In this document: in pieces, positions 47,234 to 53,649 of the stretch | Numbering within the stretch: position 1 is the first letter of the stretch | Layout: each line of letters begins with the position of its first letter | Origin: an uncultured Pelagibacteraceae bacterium | GTDB lineage: Bacteria; Pseudomonadota; Alphaproteobacteria; Pelagibacterales; Pelagibacteraceae | Assembly: GCA_902566365.1 (NCBI GenBank) | Contig: CACFIH010000002.1 | Span: 62,001 to 126,000, forward strand | Reading direction: 5' to 3' | Length of the DNA stretch: 64,000 nt | The notes under the pieces: generated by a model | The model's database searches: none | What the model was told of the DNA's origin: nothing | Seen by the model: the letters and a program-made list of their open reading frames with translations, nothing else | Position numbers and translations under genes: made by a program

Positions 47234-47245
47234 CAAGTGGTCGTT

Positions 47246-47521
47246 TTAAAACCCTTCATTTTTCATACAAGATTTAAACATTGTTTTTCTAAGTTCTGGT
47301 GCATACTCTTCTGCTCTCTCTGCACAATAAGACATTGCATCCTCTTTTTTAATTCCCATTTTAAAATTACAAAATTTTTTTTTAGCATAATTACTTTCCT
47401 CAGAACAATAACAAGGCTTGATCCAATTAGTTTCAGAACAAGGTTTACCAACAAATGTTGCTGCATAAGCACTACCGCTAAACAACAAACCCAGAACCAC
47501 GATCCCTAAAATTTTTTTCAT
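47246..47521 (-). CDS. Small Cys-rich secreted protein (cassette 1 cargo)
   Basis: MKKILGIVVLGLLFSGSAYA signal peptide; 6 Cys in mature part. Confidence 0.75.
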   Translation of the reverse strand: MKKILGIVVLGLLFSGSAYAATFVGKPCSETNWIKPCYCSEESNYAKKKFCNFKMGIKKEDAMSYCAERAEEYAPELRKTMFKSCMKNEGF

Positions 47522-47523
47522 TA

Positions 47524-47955
47524 TTAAATCTTATTATCTTTATTTTTTTTCTCTCTCACACGTTCAAGCAGGTCTTCCATTTTTATAAGTAGATCTGTTC
47601 CTTTATCAACTTTTTTGAATTTTTTACAAGTTTGACCTTCGCCAGATGGTCCATAACTAAGTTTTTTTCTATTTAAGAGTTGATATGTATTAAACACTAA
47701 AGCGTCAGTCGTTATTATCTTTATATCGTCAATGTTAACTTCATATTCATTATTTCTTGTTATCAATTTTCCATCCTCAATTTCATACTCAACCACATTC
47801 GTTTCATCAATAAAGTCTAGAGCAATAAAATTTTCGTATTTAGAAAAAAAACCTGGCCATTCCTCGCAATAAAGCTTCAATCCTGATAAATCTTTTGCAT
47901 AAGTATTCCCACTTAGCAACAAACTCAGAACCACGATCCCTAAAAGTTTTTTCAT
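47524..47955 (-). CDS. Secreted hypothetical protein (cassette 1 cargo)
   Basis: MKKLLGIVVLSLLLSGNTYA signal peptide. Confidence 0.75.
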   Translation of the reverse strand: MKKLLGIVVLSLLLSGNTYAKDLSGLKLYCEEWPGFFSKYENFIALDFIDETNVVEYEIEDGKLITRNNEYEVNIDDIKIITTDALVFNTYQLLNRKKLSYGPSGEGQTCKKFKKVDKGTDLLIKMEDLLERVREKKNKDNKI

Positions 47956-48650
47956 TTATTTAAATCATTCATTCTTTGACTTCGAGCTGAAACAAAGTTG
48001 GATAAATTATACTTATAGAGTTGATATTCTTCAATATCATTTGGTAACGGATAATTCTCAAAAGACTTAAAAGGTATAAGGTATTTAATAGATGAATAAT
48101 CACTAGTGACTAAATCTTGAAGTAGGAAAAAATCAACGTATTCCTTAAAACTATCAAACAAATTAAAGAATTGTTTATACCTCTCAAAAGTTTTATTTAA
48201 TGGACTGTCCTCTTTCTTATAATATTTTCTTATACATTCTAATGTTAAATCAAATCTATCTCTTATTTTTTTATTAACTCCTCTCGCTCCATTTATTGTC
48301 ATTTGATTATTAATTCTTTCAGACGGAAAAATTATATATCCACCAATTGTGCTACATAATGAAACGAATTTCTCCAACTCTTCTGCATTTATTTTTTTAA
48401 TAATATCTATTGTGCTTTTTATATTGCTATAGGTATGTGCAATTGAATCGCTTGATAAAACAAATTCACCTAGTTCTGATTTATGATGAAGACGCATAGG
48501 AATACTTTCATCTAGTTTAAATAATGAACCGTTTGGGAGCTCCCTGCTCCATAAAATTTTATGATAACTTCTCAAAGTTGGGCTGTAGCTATCTGGGTCT
48601 TTGCCGTTTGGTGTGTCTGAATAAAAGTTAAAATTAATATCTATATTCAC
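47952..48650 (-). CDS. Cytoplasmic hypothetical protein (cassette 1 cargo; possibly DUF6994-like from memory, unverified)
   Basis: GTG start; FYSDTPNGKDPDSYSPTLRSYHKILWSRELPNG; no signal peptide. Confidence 0.75.
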   Translation of the reverse strand: MNIDINFNFYSDTPNGKDPDSYSPTLRSYHKILWSRELPNGSLFKLDESIPMRLHHKSELGEFVLSSDSIAHTYSNIKSTIDIIKKINAEELEKFVSLCSTIGGYIIFPSERINNQMTINGARGVNKKIRDRFDLTLECIRKYYKKEDSPLNKTFERYKQFFNLFDSFKEYVDFFLLQDLVTSDYSSIKYLIPFKSFENYPLPNDIEEYQLYKYNLSNFVSARSQRMNDLNK

Positions 48651-48666
48651 TTAAAAACTTTATCAC

Positions 48667-48688
48667 TGTGCCTATAGTGTGTACAGAT
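48667..48688 (+). repeat. Right-end iterons, cassette 1 (2 x 11 bp)
   Basis: tgtgcctatag/tgtgtacagat, ending 49 nt before the aligned start of tRNA copy 1. Confidence 0.6.
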
Positions 48689-48742
48689 TTGAAATAACTT
48701 TCAATTAACGTTGATAGTATTTATCTTTTTGGATTTAGATTC

Positions 48743-48791
48743 TTGATTTGTAATCAATAGGTCCGCGGTTCGAATCCGTGCGGGGGCACCA
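48743..48791 (+). repeat. Partial tRNA-Thr 3' fragment, copy 1 (49 nt, identical)
   Basis: ttgatttgtaatcaataggtccgcggttcgaatccgtgcgggggcacca identical to 47095-47143. Confidence 0.97.
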
Positions 48792-48847
48792 TCACTCAAT
48801 AAAATCACCACTAATTATTTTTGCTCAACCTAAAAAGTTTTAACTAT

Positions 48848-48880
48848 TGTGTCGAGAGTGTGTCGTACTAGTGTCGTGAT
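48848..48880 (+). repeat. Left-end iterons, cassette 2 (3 x 11 bp)
   Basis: tgtgtcgagag/tgtgtcgtact/agtgtcgtgat, followed by caagtggtc as in cassette 1. Confidence 0.75.
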
Positions 48881-48890
48881 CAAGTGGTCT

Positions 48891-49256
48891 TTAAAAAGCT
48901 TTCTCTTTTTTAACACAAACACCACTACTTAAAATTTTCTTTTTGTCTTCCTCAGTTGATCCATAAAATATTTTTTCAGAAGTGTATAGACCAGTAATCC
49001 TATCTATATTCATAATTTCAGACAAACCAGCATTAACTTTTCCTAGAATTATCTTATTTTCATTATATCTTACAACTTGCATTGAAGATGCTCCTACTTT
49101 AACTTTTTTATTATCAAGATTGATTATGTAAATTGGTTTAAAAATTGATAGATTAGGATCATCATCTTGGCATTGTATTGTTAAGATATGCTTTTCTGCA
49201 AATACATTCCCACTCAACAACAAACCCAGAACCAAGATCCCTAAAAGTTTTTTCAT
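48891..49256 (-). CDS. Secreted hypothetical protein (cassette 2 cargo)
   Basis: MKKLLGILVLGLLLSGNVFA signal peptide. Confidence 0.72.
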   Translation of the reverse strand: MKKLLGILVLGLLLSGNVFAEKHILTIQCQDDDPNLSIFKPIYIINLDNKKVKVGASSMQVVRYNENKIILGKVNAGLSEIMNIDRITGLYTSEKIFYGSTEEDKKKILSSGVCVKKEKAF

Positions 49257-49705
49257 TAAAATAGGGCCTCTGATTTTACTGAAAATCTCTTAATAACTTC
49301 TTCAATTACTGATTTTTCCATTCCACCAGTGAAACTTTCTTTATCCTCAACATCTAATGTTGCAATAAACCAGTCTTTGTTTTTAAGTTTAAAACCTAAA
49401 TTAATCTTAAGATCTTTTTTTGTTTTATTGCCTGTGATCATTGCTCCTATAATGGCTCCTACCCCACCAGTAAGCAAACCTCCAACTACAGCACCACCTG
49501 TTTTTTTTAGAGCACTACTTGTTTTGAAAGGCTTTGAATTTTCATCTAACACTTTAAATTCCTTAACTTCATCACAATCTATTTCGAAATTCTTACCTAT
49601 GCCAAAAACTTTCCAGCCAATAACTATTTTGTCTTTTCTTGCATTAAAAATAAAGTCTCTACTTATATAATCTTTTTTATTTGATTGAGTAATTGTTAAA
49701 GGCAT
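49256..49705 (-). CDS. Hypothetical protein with glycine-zipper-like hydrophobic segment (cassette 2 cargo)
   Basis: GGAVVGGLLTGGVGAIIGAMITGNKTKKD. Confidence 0.7.
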   Translation of the reverse strand: MPLTITQSNKKDYISRDFIFNARKDKIVIGWKVFGIGKNFEIDCDEVKEFKVLDENSKPFKTSSALKKTGGAVVGGLLTGGVGAIIGAMITGNKTKKDLKINLGFKLKNKDWFIATLDVEDKESFTGGMEKSVIEEVIKRFSVKSEALF

Positions 49706-49708
49706 ATA

Positions 49709-49753
49709 CTAGAATATTAAACCCAGAACCACGATCCCTAAAATTTTTTTCAT
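49709..49753 (-). pseudogene. Orphan signal-peptide remnant (mini-ORF MKKILGIVVLGLIF*)
   Basis: 35 nt from the ATG identical to the 5' end of the 47246-47521 gene, then a stop. Confidence 0.75.
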
Positions 49754-49756
49754 ACT

Positions 49757-50284
49757 TTAAAGATTCTTTTTTTCTATTTTTGTACAAATTCCAGAATATA
49801 TTTTAGCATTTTGCATAACTGTAATTACTTCAGCAAAAGATAAGTCAGCACGATAAGGACCTGGGAAAGTCCACTCTATAACACCAGAACTTCTTGTGAT
49901 AGTAGCTAAATATCCTTTTTTCATTCCATTTTGAACATTGTGAATATTTATCTGATATTCCTCATCCGTTACATTTACAAATTCAAAATATCCATCTTGC
50001 TGAAAAAATCTTTTTCGCGCTTCACTTTCTTCTGGAACATTTTTCGGTTCGTTTGCATCCATCTCTGCAAGATCATAAATAATTGAGTCTGAATTATCTG
50101 ATGGAACACATTTCAATGTAGGTAAGTTTGATTTTTTCTTTGAAACTTTATTTGTTACATCTTTGAAGCCAGCACTTCCAAACTGAAACAAACCTTTGGC
50201 TGTCCATAAAATTGCTATCACTAATCCAATAACTGCTAAAATTTGAATAGGTCCTTTTGGCCTATACTCTTTTTTCTTTGCCAT
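49757..50284 (-). CDS. Single-pass membrane-anchored hypothetical protein (cassette 2 cargo, paralog of 50508-51017)
   Basis: MAKKKEYRPKGPIQILAVIGLVIAILWTAK N-terminus shared with the cassette 3 protein. Confidence 0.75.
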   Translation of the reverse strand: MAKKKEYRPKGPIQILAVIGLVIAILWTAKGLFQFGSAGFKDVTNKVSKKKSNLPTLKCVPSDNSDSIIYDLAEMDANEPKNVPEESEARKRFFQQDGYFEFVNVTDEEYQINIHNVQNGMKKGYLATITRSSGVIEWTFPGPYRADLSFAEVITVMQNAKIYSGICTKIEKKNL

Positions 50285-50300
50285 AAAAAAATTATATCAC

Positions 50301-50322
50301 TGTGCCCAGATTGTGACCAGAC
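50301..50322 (+). repeat. Right-end iterons, cassette 2 (2 x 11 bp)
   Basis: tgtgcccagat/tgtgaccagac, ending 49 nt before tRNA copy 2. Confidence 0.65.
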
Positions 50323-50371
50323 TAAAAATATTTAAAGATTATTTTTGCTAACAAATATTTAATTAAACTTT

Positions 50372-50425
50372 AGCAATTGATTTGTAATCAATAGGTCCGC
50401 GGTTCGAGTCCGTGCGGGGGCACCA
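50372..50425 (+). repeat. Partial tRNA-Thr 3' fragment, copy 2 (54 nt, one mismatch)
   Basis: agcaattgatttgtaatcaataggtccgcggttcgagtccgtgcgggggcacca; downstream ~80 bp also resembles the flank of the intact tRNA. Confidence 0.96.
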
Positions 50426-50482
50426 CTTCACTAACTTTTTTAACAAAATAATTTACGCAAAGACAAATCTTAGAACAACAAG

Positions 50483-50504
50483 TGTTGTCAGATTGTCGTC
50501 ACTT
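50483..50504 (+). repeat. Left-end iterons, cassette 3 (2 x 11 bp)
   Basis: tgttgtcagat/tgtcgtcactt, starting 57 nt after tRNA copy 2. Confidence 0.65.
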
Positions 50505-50507
50505 ATA

Positions 50508-51017
50508 TTAAAATTTTTGTGATGATTGAGAGCATTGATAATTCATTATCATTGGCTCATTACTTTTTGCTTTTTCAATAAAATCGACTTGTAAATTTCC
50601 CGAAAGTCTACTTAAGCTATAAGTCCAAATAGCTTTTGGATGATTGTATGACCAATTAATATTACTATCATTAAAAGTTTTTATATCAGCTTGAAAACTT
50701 AAGAATGTCTCAAATTTGATAATTTGTCTATTTTGAATATCTAGGATAATTTGTATGTCATGTGTTCCCTTAAAACCTTTTGGAATATCAACTATACTAC
50801 TAGATTGAATATGTTTTCCATTTGTAAAAACACAATTCAAAATTACTTCTTGTTTAGTTGAAGTATTAGTATTTGATTTTGAACTACTAATTTCTTTATA
50901 GCCAGCACCACCTAATTGAAAAATGAACTTAACAGTCCACAAAATTGCTATTACTAATCCGATAGCTGCTAAAATTTGAATAGGTCCTTTTGGTCTATAT
51001 CCTTTTTTCTTTGCCAT
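50508..51017 (-). CDS. Single-pass membrane-anchored hypothetical protein (cassette 3 cargo)
   Basis: MAKKKGYRPKGPIQILAAIGLVIAILWTVK; start trimmed from the ORF-track M at 51032 to match the paralog. Confidence 0.75.
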   Translation of the reverse strand: MAKKKGYRPKGPIQILAAIGLVIAILWTVKFIFQLGGAGYKEISSSKSNTNTSTKQEVILNCVFTNGKHIQSSSIVDIPKGFKGTHDIQIILDIQNRQIIKFETFLSFQADIKTFNDSNINWSYNHPKAIWTYSLSRLSGNLQVDFIEKAKSNEPMIMNYQCSQSSQKF

Positions 51018-51032
51018 AAAAAACTTTATCAT

Positions 51033-51054
51033 TATTGTCAGATTGTTGCCAAGT
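51033..51054 (+). repeat. Right-end iterons, cassette 3 (2 x 11 bp)
   Basis: tattgtcagat/tgttgccaagt, ending 49 nt before tRNA copy 3. Confidence 0.65.
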
Positions 51055-51103
51055 CTAAAATATTTTTAAATTGTTGTTACAAACAAATGTTTATTTAAAC
51101 TTT

Positions 51104-51157
51104 AGCAATTGATTTGTAATCAATAGGTCCACGGTTCGAATCCGTGCGGGGGCACCA
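51104..51157 (+). repeat. Partial tRNA-Thr 3' fragment, copy 3 (54 nt, one mismatch); distal array boundary
   Basis: agcaattgatttgtaatcaataggtccacggttcgaatccgtgcgggggcacca; no left-end iterons follow it. Confidence 0.96.
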
Positions 51158-51163
51158 TTGCTT

Positions 51164-51580
51164 TTAAAAAAATTCTTTTCTAAATTTTTCACACTTCATA
51201 ATAGATGGTTTTTCTAATTTATTTTCTTGTGTGGTAATTTGTATTCTGCCAGTTTTTCTCTCAAAGATGTAACTTGTGCCTTCTATTTCTGAAGTTTGAA
51301 TATACTGACTTGTAACTGCCTTTATTGGATAAGTTTTTAAACTTACTTTTTGATCATCTTTAAAAGCAGATATTCTTGTTGCAGTTTTATCATTTAAATT
51401 AATTTCCCATTCCCAATATAAAAATATTTCATTTTTAACCCAACTATCATGATTGGAATAAGAGGACGGATAACATCTTTCGAATTTAAATTCTTTTTTG
51501 TTAAATAGTTTAAATAGTGAAGCCTCACTATTAAAGCTAAAAAAGAAACTTAAAACCACAATCCATAAAAGATTTTTCAT
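51164..51580 (-). CDS. Secreted hypothetical protein
   Basis: MKNLLWIVVLSFFFSFNSEA signal peptide; TAATG overlap with the upstream ORF. Confidence 0.65.
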   Translation of the reverse strand: MKNLLWIVVLSFFFSFNSEASLFKLFNKKEFKFERCYPSSYSNHDSWVKNEIFLYWEWEINLNDKTATRISAFKDDQKVSLKTYPIKAVTSQYIQTSEIEGTSYIFERKTGRIQITTQENKLEKPSIMKCEKFRKEFF

Positions 51581-51831
51581 TAAGAGTAGTCGCAATTTCC
51601 CCATACCCAACTTCCTGTATCACTATTCCATGCACTTAAACTTCCTCCTGGTTCACAATCACCCCAGACATATGCGCTTGTCTCACTATTATAACCATCA
51701 AAACTACCACTTGAACAATCTCCCCAAACCCAAGCCCCTGTATCGCTGTCCCAACCATCACATGAAACACTCCATGATGGATTTGTAAAAACTAAAGAAA
51801 CTATAAACACATATTTTAAAATTTTTTTCAT
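51580..51831 (-). CDS. Small secreted protein with three ~20-aa W-N/D-S-x-T-x-x-x-V-W-G-D-C repeats
   Basis: DGWDSDTGAWVWGDC / DGYNSETSAYVWGDC / SAWNSDTGSWVWGNC after signal peptide MKKILKYVFIVSLVFTNPSWS. Confidence 0.7.
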   Translation of the reverse strand: MKKILKYVFIVSLVFTNPSWSVSCDGWDSDTGAWVWGDCSSGSFDGYNSETSAYVWGDCEPGGSLSAWNSDTGSWVWGNCDYS

Positions 51832-51873
51832 TATCTATTTTTTAGTTTTTTTTTATTTCTTTTCATAATAAAT

Positions 51874-51898
51874 AATTAAGAAGTTTCTCTTCTTAATT
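51874..51898 (-). terminator. 10-bp perfect hairpin spanning the NAD kinase stop codon
   Basis: aattaagaag-tttct-cttcttaatt; weak U-tract, so terminator role uncertain. Confidence 0.35.
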
Positions 51899-52646
51899 GT
51901 TCAATCTTTATCTTTTTTTGAAGACTTTTATTTTGATCATATAATAAATTAAATTTTATCTTATTGTTTGTTTGAATAACAATCCTTTTTGCATTTCTCA
52001 CTTCAATATTATCTGCTACTGCACTTATTGGTCTTTTTTTAGGATTTAAATTTTTGATATTTATTTTTGATCTATCACTAACAATTTTACCCTTCCATCT
52101 TCGAGGTCTAAAAGGACTAATAGGTGAGATTGATAACTTTTTTGAATTTAAACTTAAAATAGGTCCATGAACAGAAAGATTATATGCAGTGCTACCAGCT
52201 GGCGTTGAAACAAGAACACCGTCAGAAACTAATTTTTTTATAATTTTTTTTGATCCAGAACTTATTGATAAGGAGGCTGCCTGCCTACTCTGACGTAAGA
52301 TTGAAACCTCATTAATAGCTAAATGTTTTTTATTTTGGTTCTTATTATTAGTAACTGTCATTTCTAAAGGTGAAATCGATATCATTTTTGCCTTAACGAT
52401 ATTTTTAATAACTTTTTTTGATGAAAACTTATTCATCAGAAAACCATAATTTCCTGAGTTAATCCCATAATATAATGTTTTAGAACTTTTATTTTTCTTT
52501 AACGTTTGAAGCATAAAGCCATCACCACCAATCACAATGATCAAATTTCCTTTTTTTAAATCATTTTTTTTGAGTATCTTTAATAAAGAGTTTTTGATTT
52601 TTGATGATTTTAAGTTTTTGTCGGAAATAATTTGAATTTTTTTCAT
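51876..52646 (-). CDS. nadK: NAD kinase
   Basis: LIIVIGGDGFMLQTLKK, SDGVLVSTPAGSTAYNLSVHGPIL; start trimmed to MKKIQIISDKN because the longer ORF runs into tRNA-Leu. Confidence 0.9.
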   Translation of the reverse strand: MKKIQIISDKNLKSSKIKNSLLKILKKNDLKKGNLIIVIGGDGFMLQTLKKNKSSKTLYYGINSGNYGFLMNKFSSKKVIKNIVKAKMISISPLEMTVTNNKNQNKKHLAINEVSILRQSRQAASLSISSGSKKIIKKLVSDGVLVSTPAGSTAYNLSVHGPILSLNSKKLSISPISPFRPRRWKGKIVSDRSKINIKNLNPKKRPISAVADNIEVRNAKRIVIQTNNKIKFNLLYDQNKSLQKKIKIEQLRRETS

Positions 52647-52649
52647 TAA

Positions 52650-52735
52650 TGGTGCCCTCGGCCAGACTCGAACTGGCACTCCGCAAGCGGCAAGGATTTT
52701 AAGTCCTTTGTGTCTACCAATTTCACCACGAGGGC
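52650..52735 (-). tRNA. tRNA-Leu(TAA)
   Basis: GCCCTCGTGGTGAAATTGGTAGACACAAAGGACTTAAAATCCTTGCCGCTTGCGGAGTGCCAGTTCGAGTCTGGCCGAGGGCACCA. Confidence 0.95.
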
Positions 52736-52822
52736 ATTAATGAATTTCATGAGTATTTATGCTAATATTTATAATTGAACAAGTCTAATAAGTAAATTTT
52801 TAAATTTTCTACTATATATATA

Positions 52823-53635
52823 GTGATAGAAGAAATGAAAAAAAAATTTACAGTTGTAATTTTTACTGATTTAGACGGATCTCTTTTGCACAGAGATACT
52901 TTTGAATTTGATAGCATCAAAAATTATATTAAAAGTCTTTTAAATAAAGGTGTAATTATTATTCCAAATTCAAGCAAAACAGAGAGAGAGATTGAAAAAT
53001 TCAATGAAGAGCTAGGAGTGAATCTTCCTTTTATTTCTGAAAATGGATCATCTATTAATGGATTAAATTTAATCACCTCCAATTTTCCAGATAAACTTAT
53101 TCTTAGTAGAGAAAAGGAGGAACTATTAAAAATTTTTGAAAATAAAGTTCCTGAAAAATTAAAAGAAAAATGTTTTCAAATTTCAAAAATGAGTAAAAAA
53201 GAGAAAGAGAGTATATTTGGACAAAAGGATGTAAAACTCAAGGATGCTTTGAATAGAAAATATACTTTACCATTTTTATTTAAAGGAAACAAAAATGAGA
53301 AAAATAAATTATTAAAAGTTTTAAATTCTAATTCATTAACGCTTCAAGAAGGTGGTCGTGTTTTAAACCTTTGTGATAATATTAACAAAGTTAAATCCAT
53401 GAATAGAGTTTTAAAAATTTTAAAAAAAACTGAGGATAAAATTAAGACAATCGCTGTTGGCGACAATCACAATGATCTAGATATGTTAAAAAGTTGTGAC
53501 ATCCCTTGTTTAGTGTTCAATGATCAATTTATTCAAGATCAAATAAACATAGATAATCTTATATTTTCGAACAAGCCATCACCTGAAGGCTGGGCTGATG
53601 TGATCAAAACGGCACTACTTAAATTGGGCTATTAG
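52823..53635 (+). CDS. HAD-family mannosyl/glucosyl-3-phosphoglycerate phosphatase
   Basis: VIFTDLDGSLLHRDTFEF, IIPNSSKTEREIE, VGDNHNDLDML. Confidence 0.82.
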   Translation: MIEEMKKKFTVVIFTDLDGSLLHRDTFEFDSIKNYIKSLLNKGVIIIPNSSKTEREIEKFNEELGVNLPFISENGSSINGLNLITSNFPDKLILSREKEELLKIFENKVPEKLKEKCFQISKMSKKEKESIFGQKDVKLKDALNRKYTLPFLFKGNKNEKNKLLKVLNSNSLTLQEGGRVLNLCDNINKVKSMNRVLKILKKTEDKIKTIAVGDNHNDLDMLKSCDIPCLVFNDQFIQDQINIDNLIFSNKPSPEGWADVIKTALLKLGY

Positions 53636-53649
53636 GATAAAAAGCCGTC

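Larger units (their letters stand above)
47144..48791. mobile_element. Cassette 1 of tRNA-Thr-bounded array (no integrase)
   Basis: Lies between the intact tRNA-Thr and partial copy 1; left iterons 47201-47233, right iterons 48667-48688. Confidence 0.75.
48792..50425. mobile_element. Cassette 2 of tRNA-Thr-bounded array
   Basis: Between partial tRNA copies 1 and 2 with iterons at both ends. Confidence 0.75.
50426..51157. mobile_element. Cassette 3 of tRNA-Thr-bounded array
   Basis: Between partial tRNA copies 2 and 3 with iterons at both ends; one gene. Confidence 0.75.

Noticed and set aside
47222-47509. Plus-strand 95-aa ORF
   Set aside because: Antisense to the Cys-rich secreted protein with clear signal peptide (47246-47521) and overlaps the iterons.
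48743-51157. Partial tRNA-Thr copies as functional extra tRNA genes or tRNA halves
   Set aside because: They lack the acceptor 5' strand and D-arm (upstream sequence is unrelated AT-rich DNA), so they cannot fold as full tRNAs; better explained as integration-site duplications.
47068-51157. CRISPR array (regular repeats with unique spacers)
   Set aside because: Repeats are tRNA gene fragments 0.7-1.7 kb apart with ORFs between; no short spacers and no cas genes.
51498-51788. Plus-strand 96-aa ORF rich in His/Asn/Tyr
   Set aside because: Antisense to the two secreted-protein genes; its repetitive look mirrors the repeat protein on the minus strand.
51580-51898. Terminal boundary of a fourth cassette
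   Set aside because: No further tRNA-Thr fragment or iteron pair was seen between 51158 and the NAD kinase gene, so a fourth complete cassette is not supported.
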